This document shows, in pieces, positions 40,287 to 49,820 of a stretch of 64,000 bases of DNA. The notes under the pieces are model-generated. The model was given only the letters and a program-made list of their open reading frames with translations. It ran no database searches and was not told the DNA's origin. Numbering within the stretch: position 1 is the first letter of the stretch; each line of letters opens with the position of its first letter. The DNA comes from JBJHAX01 sp050480705. GTDB taxonomy: Bacteria > Actinomycetota > Nitriliruptoria > Nitriliruptorales > Nitriliruptoraceae. The position numbers and the translations under genes are program-made. The stretch is from contig JBJHAX010000004.1 of assembly GCA_050480705.1 (NCBI GenBank), positions 40,281 to 104,280 of the forward strand. Reading direction: 5' to 3'.

Positions 40287-42031
40287 GCCGGCAACCTCAG
40301 CGTCATCGACAACAGCAGGACCGCGACGGCCAGCAGTACCACACCGAGCATCCACGTCGGGTACACGGGCGGCTGCGAGCCGCGTGCAACCGGTAGACGA
40401 GCGACGATGGTGTCACGCGCCCGCGTCAGCAGTTCGGCAGGACGACGCGCCGGCCCAGGCGCCTGCGCACCGGTGGTGCTCGACGGCGCCGGCGTCACGG
40501 CCCCGCCGACTATCCACCCGCCCATCTTCGCGCCCCACTGACGGTAGGCGGCGTCGGTGTCGACACTGATCGTGGGTTCGGCGTGCAGCTTGTCGATCAG
40601 CAGCCAGAACCCGAGTGCGGTGAACAACAGGATCTGGCTCTTTTCGACCACCTTGGCGAGTGTGTAGGCGTCGTACTCCACCGCATGTGGCAGCAGATCG
40701 AACAGCAGGGCCGGGTAGACGCCGATGAGGAAGTTCAGTCCCGCACCGATCCCCATCGCGATGTACATCGTCTGGGGGACGCGACCGACCTGGATGGGGT
40801 GGCCGTCGTTGGTCCGTGGCCCGGCACCTTCGCGGCCGAACCAGGTACCGAACGGGAGTTTCAGCCCGGTGTGCAGGAAGGTGCCCACCGAGGCGACCTT
40901 GAGCAGCAGCACCACGAGTGTGCGCTCGTCGAGCCCCGCTGCGTACACCGCGAGTTCCTTGGACACGAAGCCGCTGAACAGCGGCACACTCGAGATCGAC
41001 ACCGCGCCGACCATGTAGAGCGCGAGCACGCCACGCATCCGGTTGGCGATGCCACCCAGCTCGGTCATCTTTGCACGACCGGTCGCGTGGATCACCGCGC
41101 CCGCACCCATCAGCAGCAGGCCTTTGTAGAGGATGTGGGCGAACGCGTGCGCGGTCGCGCCATTGATCGCCATCTCGGTGCCGATGCCCACGGCGGCGAC
41201 CATGTAGCCGACCTGGCTGATGATGTGGTAGGCGAGGAGCCTTCGGATGTCGTTCTCGAGCACGGCGTAGACGACCCCGTACAGCGCCATGGCGACACCC
41301 AGCCAGACGAGCAGTTCGGTGCCGGCGAATCCCCGCGCGAGTGCGTACACCGCGGCCTTGGTCGTGTAGGCCGACAGGAACACCGTGCCTGCAACCGATG
41401 CTTCGGGATAGGCGTCCGGCAGCCAGGCATGCAGCGGTGGGACAGCCGCCGAGATCAGGAACGCCAGCAGGATCAGCGTCGATGCGGCGCCAAGGTCGAA
41501 TGCCCCGAAGACCATCGAGCCCGTCTGCGCGTAGTGCCACACCGCGCCTGCGAGCAGCAGCTTGCCGCCGACAAGATGCACGAACAGATAGCGGGTGCCG
41601 GCCCGGTCAGAGTTGCCTCCGCGGCGCGACAGGATCACGAACGTGCTCGCGACCGCTTTGATCTCCCAGAACACGAACAGTGTGAGCAGGTCGCCGGCGA
41701 ACACCACGCCCATCGCCGCGCCCGCGTAGGTCAGGACGGACGTCGGTTCTCGGTCGCGCAAGACAGCCAGACCGTAGATCCCGGCGATGAGTGCTGCCAC
41801 AGCGAACACCCAGGCGAAGGCGACGGCGAGCCTGTCGGCTCGCAGCGGCTCGACGTCGAAGCCGAGGTAGGTCGCCGTGACCGTGCTCCCGACGTCGAGC
41901 ATGCTGAGCTGGGCGAGCGCGATGAGCGGCGCGACGACGAGCACGATCTGGCGCACACGTCGGGAGCCGAACCATGCCACGGCGGCCCCTGCGAGCAGCG
42001 GGAGTCCCGGATGGGCGAGCAGCTCACCCAC
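40283..42031 (-). CDS. antiporter subunit D-like protein, 582 aa, without the TM7 lysine
   Basis: Second NuoM/MrpD-family subunit. Glu is present in LFVFWEIKAVAS and the TM8 Lys in SAYTTKAAVYAL, but at the TM7 position the sequence reads ISAAVPPLHAWLPDAYPEA, with no Lys five residues before the Pro-Leu-His. The C-terminus has a Pro/Ala-rich cytoplasmic stretch and one more helix. The ORF overlaps the 76-aa gene upstream by 8 bp. It may play a role analogous to the N-terminal half of MrpA, with a modified proton path. Confidence 0.88.
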   Translation of the reverse strand: MGELLAHPGLPLLAGAAVAWFGSRRVRQIVLVVAPLIALAQLSMLDVGSTVTATYLGFDVEPLRADRLAVAFAWVFAVAALIAGIYGLAVLRDREPTSVLTYAGAAMGVVFAGDLLTLFVFWEIKAVASTFVILSRRGGNSDRAGTRYLFVHLVGGKLLLAGAVWHYAQTGSMVFGAFDLGAASTLILLAFLISAAVPPLHAWLPDAYPEASVAGTVFLSAYTTKAAVYALARGFAGTELLVWLGVAMALYGVVYAVLENDIRRLLAYHIISQVGYMVAAVGIGTEMAINGATAHAFAHILYKGLLLMGAGAVIHATGRAKMTELGGIANRMRGVLALYMVGAVSISSVPLFSGFVSKELAVYAAGLDERTLVVLLLKVASVGTFLHTGLKLPFGTWFGREGAGPRTNDGHPIQVGRVPQTMYIAMGIGAGLNFLIGVYPALLFDLLPHAVEYDAYTLAKVVEKSQILLFTALGFWLLIDKLHAEPTISVDTDAAYRQWGAKMGGWIVGGAVTPAPSSTTGAQAPGPARRPAELLTRARDTIVARLPVARGSQPPVYPTWMLGVVLLAVAVLLLSMTLRLPA

Positions 42032-42254
42032 GCAGATCCTCCTGGGCGTCGGCGGGCGCGTCGTGGGGGTAGTAGTCCTCGTCCTTCTGGATGAACGCCT
42101 TGCCGAGCCACTTCGACGCGATGATGATCACCACACACCCGAACAGGCCGATGGCAGCCGAATAGCCGGGTACGTACGCCGCGTCGGTGAGGACGTCGAC
42201 GAGCACGCCGAGCGCGAACGCGACAGCGGTGACGACGAGTGCGGTGCGGTTCAT
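42024..42254 (-). CDS. small membrane protein of the antiporter operon, 76 aa
   Basis: I do not recognise this family beyond its context. Two hydrophobic helices (TALVVTAVAFALGVLVDVLT and a second, GLFGCVVIIIASKWLG) precede an acidic tail KDEDYYPHDAPADAQED. ATG 42254 overlaps the upstream subunit by 4 bp, and the stop overlaps the downstream subunit by 8 bp, so it is locked into the operon and very probably a real component or assembly factor of the complex. Confidence 0.75.
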   Translation of the reverse strand: MNRTALVVTAVAFALGVLVDVLTDAAYVPGYSAAIGLFGCVVIIIASKWLGKAFIQKDEDYYPHDAPADAQEDLRG

Positions 42255-43750
42255 CGCGGCCCACCTGCCGACACTGCCGACGCCACCTGGCCGGCCAGCT
42301 CGTAGGCGCCGAACAGGTCGCCGAGACCGAGCAGCAGCCCGAGGGCGGCCGTGGCGCACAGCGGCACGACCATCAGCGCCGAGGCGTCACGTGACGACGC
42401 GCGGTCGTCCCCATCGGCGGGTGCGGGCGCCCGGAAGAACGCACGGTGGACGATCGGGAACAGGTAGCCGGCGGTCAGCAGGCCCGCGCCGACCATGAGC
42501 GCGGCGAACACGCGCTCGTCGGCGTCGTAGGCCCCCATCACCAGGTACCACTTGCTGGCGAAGCCGCCCATGGGTGGCAGGCCTGCCAGACCCAGCGACG
42601 CGACCGCGAACGCGCCCATGGTGAAGGGCATGCGCCGGCCGATGCCGTCGAGCTGGCTGACGCGGTCGAGTTTGCGATGGACATAGATCGCGCCCGCACA
42701 GAAGAACAGCGTGATCTTGAGCGCGCCGTGGTTGACGATGTGCAGCAGCGCGCCTTCGTACGCGCGCTGCGACAGCAGCGCGAAGCCGAGCACGATGTAG
42801 GCGAGGTGCGCGATCGTCGAGAACGCGAGCCGACGCTTGAGCTGATCCTGGCGCAACGCGATACCGGAGGCGACCACGATCGTGCTCCCGGCGCCCACGG
42901 CGAGCAGCGTCGCGGCGACGTCGCCAGTGAGCATCTCGGGCCCGAACACGAAGCCGATGAGTCGACCGAATGCGAACACACCGGCCTTGACGACCGCGAC
43001 CGCGTGGAGCAGGGCGCTGACCGGTGTCGGCGCGACCATCGCGGCGGGCAGCCAGGCATGCAGCGGCATCAGGCCCGCCTTGGTGCCAAAGCCCACTGCG
43101 AACAGCAGGAACGTGACCGAGGTCAGGACCGGGCCGAGCGTGTCACCGACGAATCCACCGGGGACGAACGCGACCTGGCCCGTGCCCTGGAACACCACGA
43201 CGAGCGCGAACAGCACCGCCACCCCGCCGGCAAGTAGGAAGCCCAGGTACTTGCGTCCGGCGCGAACCGCCTCGTCGTTGCCTTTGTGCGTGACCAGCGG
43301 ATACGTCGATGCGGTCAGCAGCTCGTAGAAGACGAAGAAGGTGAACAGATCGCCGGCGAACGCGACGCCGAACGCAGTCGCGAGACACAGCGCGTAGAAG
43401 GCGTAGAAGCGTGTCTGGTTCTTCTCGCCGCCGCCGCGCATGTAACCGATCGCGTAGGACGAGGCGAGGACCCACAGAAGCGAGGCGAGCAGGGCGAACA
43501 CCATGCCCATGCCGTCGGCTCGCAGGCTCAGCTCGACACCCGGGATGAGTTCGCCCAGCGACGTGGTGGGCACCTCGCCGGCGAGCACCCGGGGGAGCAT
43601 CGAGGCGACGATGACGAACGTCGCGACGGCTCCTGCGACGAGCACGCCGTCGCGCACGTCGACGAAGCGGCGTGTCACCACGATCGCCAACGCGGTCGCG
43701 ACGGGGACGAGCACCGCAGCCAAAGGGAGGACCGAGCTGGCAGCGCCCAT
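42251..43750 (-). CDS. antiporter subunit D-like protein, 499 aa (first gene of Mrp operon)
   Basis: NuoL/M/N-family proton-translocating membrane protein with about 14 helices. Glu in TFFVFYELLTAS, TM7 Lys in GFGTKAGLMPLHAWLP, TM8 Lys in AVAVVKAGVFAFGRL and a later Lys in NHGALKITLFFCAG are all in place, so it should have a full proton path. With the 582-aa and 494-aa subunits it makes three antiporter-like chains in one operon. ATG 43750 has GGGAGGA just upstream and TATCGT (minus strand of 43769-43774) as a candidate -10. Confidence 0.9.
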   Translation of the reverse strand: MGAASSVLPLAAVLVPVATALAIVVTRRFVDVRDGVLVAGAVATFVIVASMLPRVLAGEVPTTSLGELIPGVELSLRADGMGMVFALLASLLWVLASSYAIGYMRGGGEKNQTRFYAFYALCLATAFGVAFAGDLFTFFVFYELLTASTYPLVTHKGNDEAVRAGRKYLGFLLAGGVAVLFALVVVFQGTGQVAFVPGGFVGDTLGPVLTSVTFLLFAVGFGTKAGLMPLHAWLPAAMVAPTPVSALLHAVAVVKAGVFAFGRLIGFVFGPEMLTGDVAATLLAVGAGSTIVVASGIALRQDQLKRRLAFSTIAHLAYIVLGFALLSQRAYEGALLHIVNHGALKITLFFCAGAIYVHRKLDRVSQLDGIGRRMPFTMGAFAVASLGLAGLPPMGGFASKWYLVMGAYDADERVFAALMVGAGLLTAGYLFPIVHRAFFRAPAPADGDDRASSRDASALMVVPLCATAALGLLLGLGDLFGAYELAGQVASAVSAGGPR

Positions 43751-43768
43751 GGTCCTCCCGGTGCGGTC

Positions 43769-43774
43769 ACGATA
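43769..43774 (-). promoter_or_regulatory. candidate -10 box of the Mrp operon
   Basis: TATCGT on the minus strand, 18 nt before the ATG of the first antiporter gene, giving a leader of only about 10-12 nt that still holds GGGAGGA. Confidence 0.4.
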
Positions 43775-43824
43775 ATCGGACGAGGCGGGAGCCTAGGGGA
43801 GGGCGCGAGTGCGTTCCAGCCGAG

Positions 43825-46242
43825 TCAGGCGCGAAGCGTCGATGCCCTAGCGCCGCGCCCGTGTTCGAGAAGGAGTTCGACGAGGCGGCCGTGGCGTTGC
43901 GGGTCGTGCGGGTCGGCGCGCCATGCGGACTCGGCGAAACGCAGTGCGTCGTCGATCTCGCCGTGGGCCAATGCGGCGTCGAGCAGTGCGTCGAGCAGCT
44001 CGAGGACGCGGGTGCGCATCCGCTCGCGCGCGACGCTGATCCAGTCCTCGTCGTCGTCGGGCAACAGCTCGCCGTACGCCTCGACGGCGGCGCGCGCGCA
44101 CACGGTGTCGATGCCGTGCTCGTCGGCCGCCGTCGCTTCGCGCGCCAGCTCGACGAATCGCGCCATGTCGAGCTCCACGTCATCGGCCAGGCTGAGAAAC
44201 TCGCCGTCGCGTTCGACGACACCCATGCCGTTGTTGAGGCGGTAGCGCACATTCTCGACGCGACTGCGCACGTCCTCAGCTTCCTCGTCGGGCCACAGCG
44301 CGCGGACGACCTCGTCCTGATGGACACGCCCTCCGCGTACCGCCAGCACCTTGAGCATCTGGGTGGGCTGGCCGCCCCGCAGCGTGGCCGCGTCACCGTC
44401 CATTCGGACGGCGAGCTCGTCGAGAACGCGCACCTCGACGCGGGCAGGGGCGATGCCAGCTTCGACCAGGTCACGGTTGGCCTGGCTGGTGAAGCCGAGC
44501 GTGTCCTCGTCCGCCAGCAGCCGTGCGAGGCGCGTCGCCTCGTCGATGTCGGCACTGGCTCGTGCTCGGCGTCCACGTTGTGCGTGCGCCCGGGCCCGAT
44601 GGGTCAGCGCCAGCGCGGTCAGCGTCGGCTCGCCCCGGGCCGCTGCGACGGCACCGTCGAGTTCGTTGATCGCCTCGGCAGGATGCGAGGTCGGAAGGGA
44701 GACGCGTGCCGCCAGCATCGTCGCTGCCACGGCAGCCAGCCAGGGTTCACCAGCGGCGTCATAGGCTTCGATCGCTCCTTCGAGGCAGGAACGCGCACGC
44801 TCGTCCCAGCCTTCGTCGCCACGTCGTGCCTCGATGAGGCCGAGACCCTCCAGCAGGCGCCCACGAACGTCGTGCTCGGTCGGATGGATCTGGTCGAGCA
44901 GCTCGTGGCTCCGTCGTCGAGGGACGTCGCAGCGGCCTGGATCGAGATGCACCGCGTCGCGCAGCCGCTCGGCCTGCAACGCCCGGCGCGTGCGGTCGTC
45001 GACGTCGCCGGTCAGCGCTTCCGCGCGGTCGAGCACCCGGTGTTTGCGTGCTGCGTGTCCGGCGACGTGCCAGGCACGTGCCAGCAGGAGCAGGATGCGT
45101 GGTCGCGCATCGACGATGCCGTCGTCGAGCGTGTCGACGATTGCTGCCAGCTCGCTGACCGGCATCGCCAGCACCGTGGAGGTGTCCGCCGTGGCGAGCG
45201 TGTCCGCGGCTTGTTCCTCCAGCGCCGCGTCCAGCAGCAGACGCACCCCGTCAAGCAGTGCGCCACGTGCTGCGAGGGCATCTGCCGCACGCCGCAGGGT
45301 GCGCAGTCCAGGTGCGCCGTACGCACCGATGGCGTCGCGCACCGGCGCGTGGAATCCGAGACGCCCGTCGCTCGAGGCGGCGACGAAACCGGCGGCGACC
45401 GCGGCATCCAGGGGAGCGGTGTCGCGCAGCAGTTCGACGGCGAGATCGCGATCGAACCAGGCGAGCCCCGCCAGCGTCACCATCGCCCGGCGGTCGCGAC
45501 GGCGCATCCCGTCGAGGAGTTCACCGACGGTGTCGGTGACGATGCCGCGCCCGGAGGTGAACCTGGCGAGCACGTCGTCGAACTCGTCGCGATCGCCGGT
45601 CGCGGCGAGCCGACGGCCGGCCAACGAAAGGGCGAGAACGTTGCCGCGCGCAGCGTCGTTGAGGGCACGAATCTGGCGGGTGGTCATCTCCAGGCCGAGC
45701 TGTTCCTCCAGCAGCGCCTGCGCCTCGTCATCGGTGAACGCGAGGTCGTCCGCGCCGACGAGCGTCGGCGTGAGCAGTTTGAGGCGTTGCAGCGGTCCGT
45801 CGACGGAACGCGCGAGGACGACCAGGTGGTGCCCGTCGGGGAAGTTCGACGCCAGCCGCACGAGCAGGTCGGCGCCCGCGGCATCGAGACGATCGGCGCC
45901 GTCGATGCCGACGATGAGCGGGTCGTCGCGGGTGGCCAGGTAGGAGGTGAACGCGTCCAGCGCTGCCTCGGCCCTGACCTCACGTGCCGCCAGTGACGTG
46001 GCGGCGTCCGACAGGCCTGCTGCGCGCAGGGCAGTGCGCAGCCGGTGCACGAGCGTCTCGGTGGCGCGATCGGCAGCGTCGACGTCGACCAGTGCGAGCG
46101 GAACACCTCGCCGTGTCGACAATTCACGCAGCAGCACCGACGTGCCGCTTCCGCTGGGTCCTGCCACCAGCAGGACGGGCGCGAGAACGTGGCCGCTGAG
46201 CAGTCTCGGGCGCGGTACGTGGTCGCTGACGTCTCGGAGCAC
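43825..46242 (-). CDS. large STAND-type regulator with C-terminal BTAD/SARP-like region
   Basis: An 805-aa regulator of the MalT/SARP general plan. Residues about 20-300 resemble a STAND NTPase: AGPSGSGTSVLL is at the Walker A place but has Thr34 instead of the catalytic Lys, and DDPLIVGIDGADRLD resembles Walker B. A helical repeat region (about 300-590) follows. The C-terminus (about 600-805) has an OmpR-like winged helix (VLDELAVRMDGDAATLRGGQ...VHQDEVVRALWPDEE) and a bacterial transcriptional-activation-like helical tail. GTG 46242 has AGGA upstream. It lies 74 bp before the Mrp operon on the same strand, so it may control or be co-transcribed with it; this is inference. Confidence 0.8.
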   Translation of the reverse strand: MLRDVSDHVPRPRLLSGHVLAPVLLVAGPSGSGTSVLLRELSTRRGVPLALVDVDAADRATETLVHRLRTALRAAGLSDAATSLAAREVRAEAALDAFTSYLATRDDPLIVGIDGADRLDAAGADLLVRLASNFPDGHHLVVLARSVDGPLQRLKLLTPTLVGADDLAFTDDEAQALLEEQLGLEMTTRQIRALNDAARGNVLALSLAGRRLAATGDRDEFDDVLARFTSGRGIVTDTVGELLDGMRRRDRRAMVTLAGLAWFDRDLAVELLRDTAPLDAAVAAGFVAASSDGRLGFHAPVRDAIGAYGAPGLRTLRRAADALAARGALLDGVRLLLDAALEEQAADTLATADTSTVLAMPVSELAAIVDTLDDGIVDARPRILLLLARAWHVAGHAARKHRVLDRAEALTGDVDDRTRRALQAERLRDAVHLDPGRCDVPRRRSHELLDQIHPTEHDVRGRLLEGLGLIEARRGDEGWDERARSCLEGAIEAYDAAGEPWLAAVAATMLAARVSLPTSHPAEAINELDGAVAAARGEPTLTALALTHRARAHAQRGRRARASADIDEATRLARLLADEDTLGFTSQANRDLVEAGIAPARVEVRVLDELAVRMDGDAATLRGGQPTQMLKVLAVRGGRVHQDEVVRALWPDEEAEDVRSRVENVRYRLNNGMGVVERDGEFLSLADDVELDMARFVELAREATAADEHGIDTVCARAAVEAYGELLPDDDEDWISVARERMRTRVLELLDALLDAALAHGEIDDALRFAESAWRADPHDPQRHGRLVELLLEHGRGARASTLRA

Positions 46243-46286
46243 GTGAAGTTCCTGCGCTGGTCACGCCCGGCGTGCCGGGCGGTCGG

Positions 46287-48245
46287 TCACTCCGTCGCGC
46301 CCGACGACAGGTACCGGGACTTGATCGCGTCCACGACCGAAGAGTCCGCGAGCGTCGTGGTGTCGCCGAGCTGGTTGTCCTCCGCGATGTCCTTGAGCAG
46401 ACGCCGCATGATCTTGCCGGAGCGTGTCTTCGGAAGGTCCGCGGTGAACAGTACCGAGGCGGGTTTCGCAATCGGTGAGATCATCGTGGCCACGTGGTCA
46501 CGCAACTGTGCGGCGAGTTGTTCGTCACCGTCGAACCCCTTGCGTGGTGTCACGAACGCGGCGATGGCCTGACCCGTCTGCGCATCCGCTCGTCCGATGA
46601 CGGCGGCTTCTGCGACGGCGGGATGGCTCACCAGAGCCGACTCGACCTCGGTGGTCGAGATGCGGTGGCCCGAGACGTTCATCACGTCGTCGACGCGGCC
46701 CAGCAACCACAGGTAGCCGTCCTCGTCGCGTTTGGCACCGTCACCTGCGAAATAGTGGCCGGAGAAGCGTGACCAGTAGGTCTCGACGTAGCGGTCGTGG
46801 TCACCCCAGATGCCGCGCAGCATCGACGGCCAGGGTTCGTCGAGAACGAGGTAGCCGCCTCCAGGCACGTCGACGGAACGTCCCCGGTCGTCGACGACGT
46901 CGACCGAGATGCCGGGCAGGGGGAATGTCGCCGAGCCAGGCTTCGTGGTGGTCAGCCCGGGCAGCGGGGAGATCATGATCGCGCCCGTTTCGGTCTGCCA
47001 CCACGTGTCGACGATCGGGCAGCGCCCACCGCCGATGTGGGTGTGATACCACATCCAGGCTTCGGGGTTGATCGGCTCTCCGACACTGCCGAGCAGGCGC
47101 AGGCTCGACAGGTCATGCGCGGCAGGATGCTCGTCGCCCCACTTCATGAACGCACGGATCGCAGTCGGTGCCGTGTACAGCTGGGTGACGCCGTAGCGCT
47201 CGACGATGTCCCAGAAGCGGTCCTCGGCCGGATGGTTCGGTACCCCTTCGTAGAGCACCGACGTCGCGCGGTTGGCCAACGGCCCGTACACGATGTAGCT
47301 GTGACCAGTGACCCAGCCGATGTCGGCGGCGCACCAGTAGACGTCCTCGTCGGGTTGCAGATCGAACACGTACCGATGGGTGAACGCCGCCTGGGTGAGG
47401 TAGCCGCCGGTCGTGTGCATGATCCCCTTGGGCTTGCCGGTCGTCCCGGACGTGTACAGCAGGTAGAGCAGGTCCTCGGCGTCCATCGGCTCGGGTGGGC
47501 AGTCGGCCTGTTGTTCGTTGACCAGGTCGTGCCACCACACGTCGCGGCCATCGACCATCTCGACGTCGTTGTCGCCCCGGCGTACCACGAGGACCTTCTC
47601 GACCGACGGTGTGTCGGTGAGGGCTTCGTCCACTGCGGGCTTGAGAGGGTTCACACTGCCACGGCGCCAGCCGCCGTCTGCGGTCACGACCACGCTGCAG
47701 CTCGCGTCGTTGATCCTGTCGCGCAGTGCGTTCGCGGAGAAACCGCCGAACACCACCGAATGCGGTGCACCAATACGCGCGCACGCAAGCATCGCGACCG
47801 GCAGCTCGGGAATCATCGGCATGTAGATCGCGACCCGGTCGCCCTTGGAGACGCCGAGGGCTTTGAGTGCGTTCGCGGCGCGCTGCACGTCGTCGAGAAG
47901 CTGCGCGTAGGTGATCGTGCGTGTGTCGCCCGGTTCGCCTTCCCAGTGGAACGCGACCTGGTTGCCGTGACCTGCCTCGACGTGGCGGTCCACACAGTTG
48001 TGGCTCACGTTGAGCTTGCCGCCGACGAACCAGCGTGCGTACGGCGGCTCCCATTCGAGGTCGGTGTGCCACGGCTCGAACCAGTCCAGCAGCTCGTCGG
48101 CCTGCGTGGCCCAGAACCCGACCCGGTCCGCGGCCGCCTGGTCGTGCAGTGACTCGTCGCGGAGCAGCGCGCGGGCACGCACCTCCTCGGCAGGCGGGAA
48201 CGTGCGTGCTTCCTTGAGCAGGTCCTCGATCGCGTCCGAGGCCAC
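46287..48245 (-). CDS. acs: acetyl-CoA synthetase
   Basis: Activates acetate to acetyl-CoA through an acetyl-adenylate. The adenylation motif [18 protein letters not shown], the DTWWQTETG motif, [16 protein letters not shown] and the C-terminal [14 protein letters not shown], whose last Lys is the regulatory acetylation site in other Acs enzymes, are all visible. 652 aa, normal length. GTG 48245 is preferred because GGAGGGAGAG lies just upstream; GTG 48260 is five codons earlier and has no ribosome site. The next gene upstream (tldE) is 157 bp away. Confidence 0.95.
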   Translation of the reverse strand: MASDAIEDLLKEARTFPPAEEVRARALLRDESLHDQAAADRVGFWATQADELLDWFEPWHTDLEWEPPYARWFVGGKLNVSHNCVDRHVEAGHGNQVAFHWEGEPGDTRTITYAQLLDDVQRAANALKALGVSKGDRVAIYMPMIPELPVAMLACARIGAPHSVVFGGFSANALRDRINDASCSVVVTADGGWRRGSVNPLKPAVDEALTDTPSVEKVLVVRRGDNDVEMVDGRDVWWHDLVNEQQADCPPEPMDAEDLLYLLYTSGTTGKPKGIMHTTGGYLTQAAFTHRYVFDLQPDEDVYWCAADIGWVTGHSYIVYGPLANRATSVLYEGVPNHPAEDRFWDIVERYGVTQLYTAPTAIRAFMKWGDEHPAAHDLSSLRLLGSVGEPINPEAWMWYHTHIGGGRCPIVDTWWQTETGAIMISPLPGLTTTKPGSATFPLPGISVDVVDDRGRSVDVPGGGYLVLDEPWPSMLRGIWGDHDRYVETYWSRFSGHYFAGDGAKRDEDGYLWLLGRVDDVMNVSGHRISTTEVESALVSHPAVAEAAVIGRADAQTGQAIAAFVTPRKGFDGDEQLAAQLRDHVATMISPIAKPASVLFTADLPKTRSGKIMRRLLKDIAEDNQLGDTTTLADSSVVDAIKSRYLSSGATE

Positions 48246-48401
48246 GGCCTCTCCCTCCACGTCGGCGCCCGGGATCGCCCGACACCGTAGCCCGTGGCAT
48301 CGAGACCGGGTCGGGGCATCAGTCGCGTCGATGTCCCGAGCCGGTGCACACAGCGGATTCTTCGGAACCGGGATCGTGCATCCCGGTTCGTTGCCGGGTC
48401 G

Positions 48402-49820
48402 TCAGCCCTGCGATCCGCCGGTGAACGTCCACGCACCGAGCCGTAGTGACGGACAGATGACCATGCCCGGTCCGAACTCGGCATCGGCGAACCGGTCGTC
48501 GTCACCGACTGCACGCACGTTGCCGGGTCCGAGCCCGTCGACGAACGACTGTGTGAAGCGCAGATCCCCGACCGCGTCGCTGAGGCCACCGTCGCGGATG
48601 AGGAACGTCCCGTTTCGGGTCAATCCGGTCACGACCAGCGACTTCGGGTCGAGCACCCGGCAGTAGTGGAACTGGGTGACGTACAGCCCGTGGTCGACGT
48701 CGGCGATCATCGCCTCCGGTGAGGTCGCACCTGTCTGCAGCACGAGGTTCAACGGAATCGCGCCGAACGACGCACCGCCCGGTACGGCGTTGCCCGTCGA
48801 GGTCGTCGAGGCCCGCTTGGCGGTTCGGCGGTCGTGCGCCACCGCCGTGCTCACGCCCCGGTCGACGAGGACGAGCCGACGGTGGGCGACGCCCTCGGCG
48901 TCGAAGCCGGTGGTGATGGAGCGGGGATCGGTGGGGTCGTCGACCAGCGTGATCGACGGGTCGAGCTGGTGCTCGCCGAGTTGCACGAACGACGCGCCGT
49001 CGAGGTGTGACTTGCCGTTGAATCCGTAAACGGACAGGAACAGCAGGATGCTCGCGACCGCCTCGGGTCCGAGCACGACCGCGAACACCCCCGGGTCGAT
49101 GTCCACCGGATTCGCGGCACGGCGGGCGGTAGCCAGAGCGTTCCCGCCGGCACGCCGGCCGTCGAGGTCGCCGATTGCGCGCCCCGTCTGATGGGCACTG
49201 CCCGCCGCGCCGCCGATGCGATGGATGCCGTCGACCGTGGCACGCGTGCTCGTGCCGTGCACCCGGCGTCCCGCTGTCGAGGCGAACGCTGCCCACGTCG
49301 CCTCGGTATCGAGGTAGCCGGCTGCGAGCGCGTCGTCGTTCGCTCCGATGAAGCCGGCCACCCCCTCAGCTCGTACGCCGGGATCGCCGCGTGCCGTCAG
49401 ATCGTCGATCGGCGGGGTGTCCGACGGCGGCAACTCTTCAATGTCGCGCGTCGGCTGACGGCCATCGTCCGGGTCGGCGGGGGTCGCGCCCGGCCACGTC
49501 GCATCGACGGGTTGCAGCCGCGCCGAAGCGATCGCGTCGGCGACGAGCCGTCGCAGCGCCGGTTCGTCGACGCCGGTCGTCGTCGACGACGTGCTGCGAG
49601 CATCAACCGCAAGCGTCAGCTGGACGGTGACGACGTCATCGGCGACGTGCTGGTGGATGAAGGAGTTCGCGAACCGCGTCAGGCCGTGACGCCGTCGTGC
49701 GACGAGGACGTTGGCTTCGATGTGTTCACTCGACGCCGAGTCCTCGGCGGCGACGAGGTCGACGACGAGTTCGGCGAGCGCGACGAGGGGCGCGGTCTCG
49801 TCGGACAGCGCGTGCGTCAT
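48402..49820 (-). CDS. tldE: TldE/PmbA family metalloprotease subunit
   Basis: Non-catalytic partner of TldD in the TldD/TldE protease that processes unfolded and modified peptides. The family pattern is visible in RHGLTRFANSFIHQHVADD, VLGPEAVASILLFLSVYGFNG and LVVTGLTRNGTFLIRDG; there is no HExxxH motif, as expected of TldE. 472 aa. ATG 49820 overlaps the tldD stop by 4 bp (ATGA), so both subunits are translated together. Confidence 0.9.
   Translation of the reverse strand: MTHALSDETAPLVALAELVVDLVAAEDSASSEHIEANVLVARRRHGLTRFANSFIHQHVADDVVTVQLTLAVDARSTSSTTTGVDEPALRRLVADAIASARLQPVDATWPGATPADPDDGRQPTRDIEELPPSDTPPIDDLTARGDPGVRAEGVAGFIGANDDALAAGYLDTEATWAAFASTAGRRVHGTSTRATVDGIHRIGGAAGSAHQTGRAIGDLDGRRAGGNALATARRAANPVDIDPGVFAVVLGPEAVASILLFLSVYGFNGKSHLDGASFVQLGEHQLDPSITLVDDPTDPRSITTGFDAEGVAHRRLVLVDRGVSTAVAHDRRTAKRASTTSTGNAVPGGASFGAIPLNLVLQTGATSPEAMIADVDHGLYVTQFHYCRVLDPKSLVVTGLTRNGTFLIRDGGLSDAVGDLRFTQSFVDGLGPGNVRAVGDDDRFADAEFGPGMVICPSLRLGAWTFTGGSQG

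Noticed and set aside
40583..42094. 503-aa plus-strand frame over the antiporter genes
   Set aside because: His/Asp/Gln/Arg-rich antisense shadow of the 582-aa membrane subunit, with no domain.
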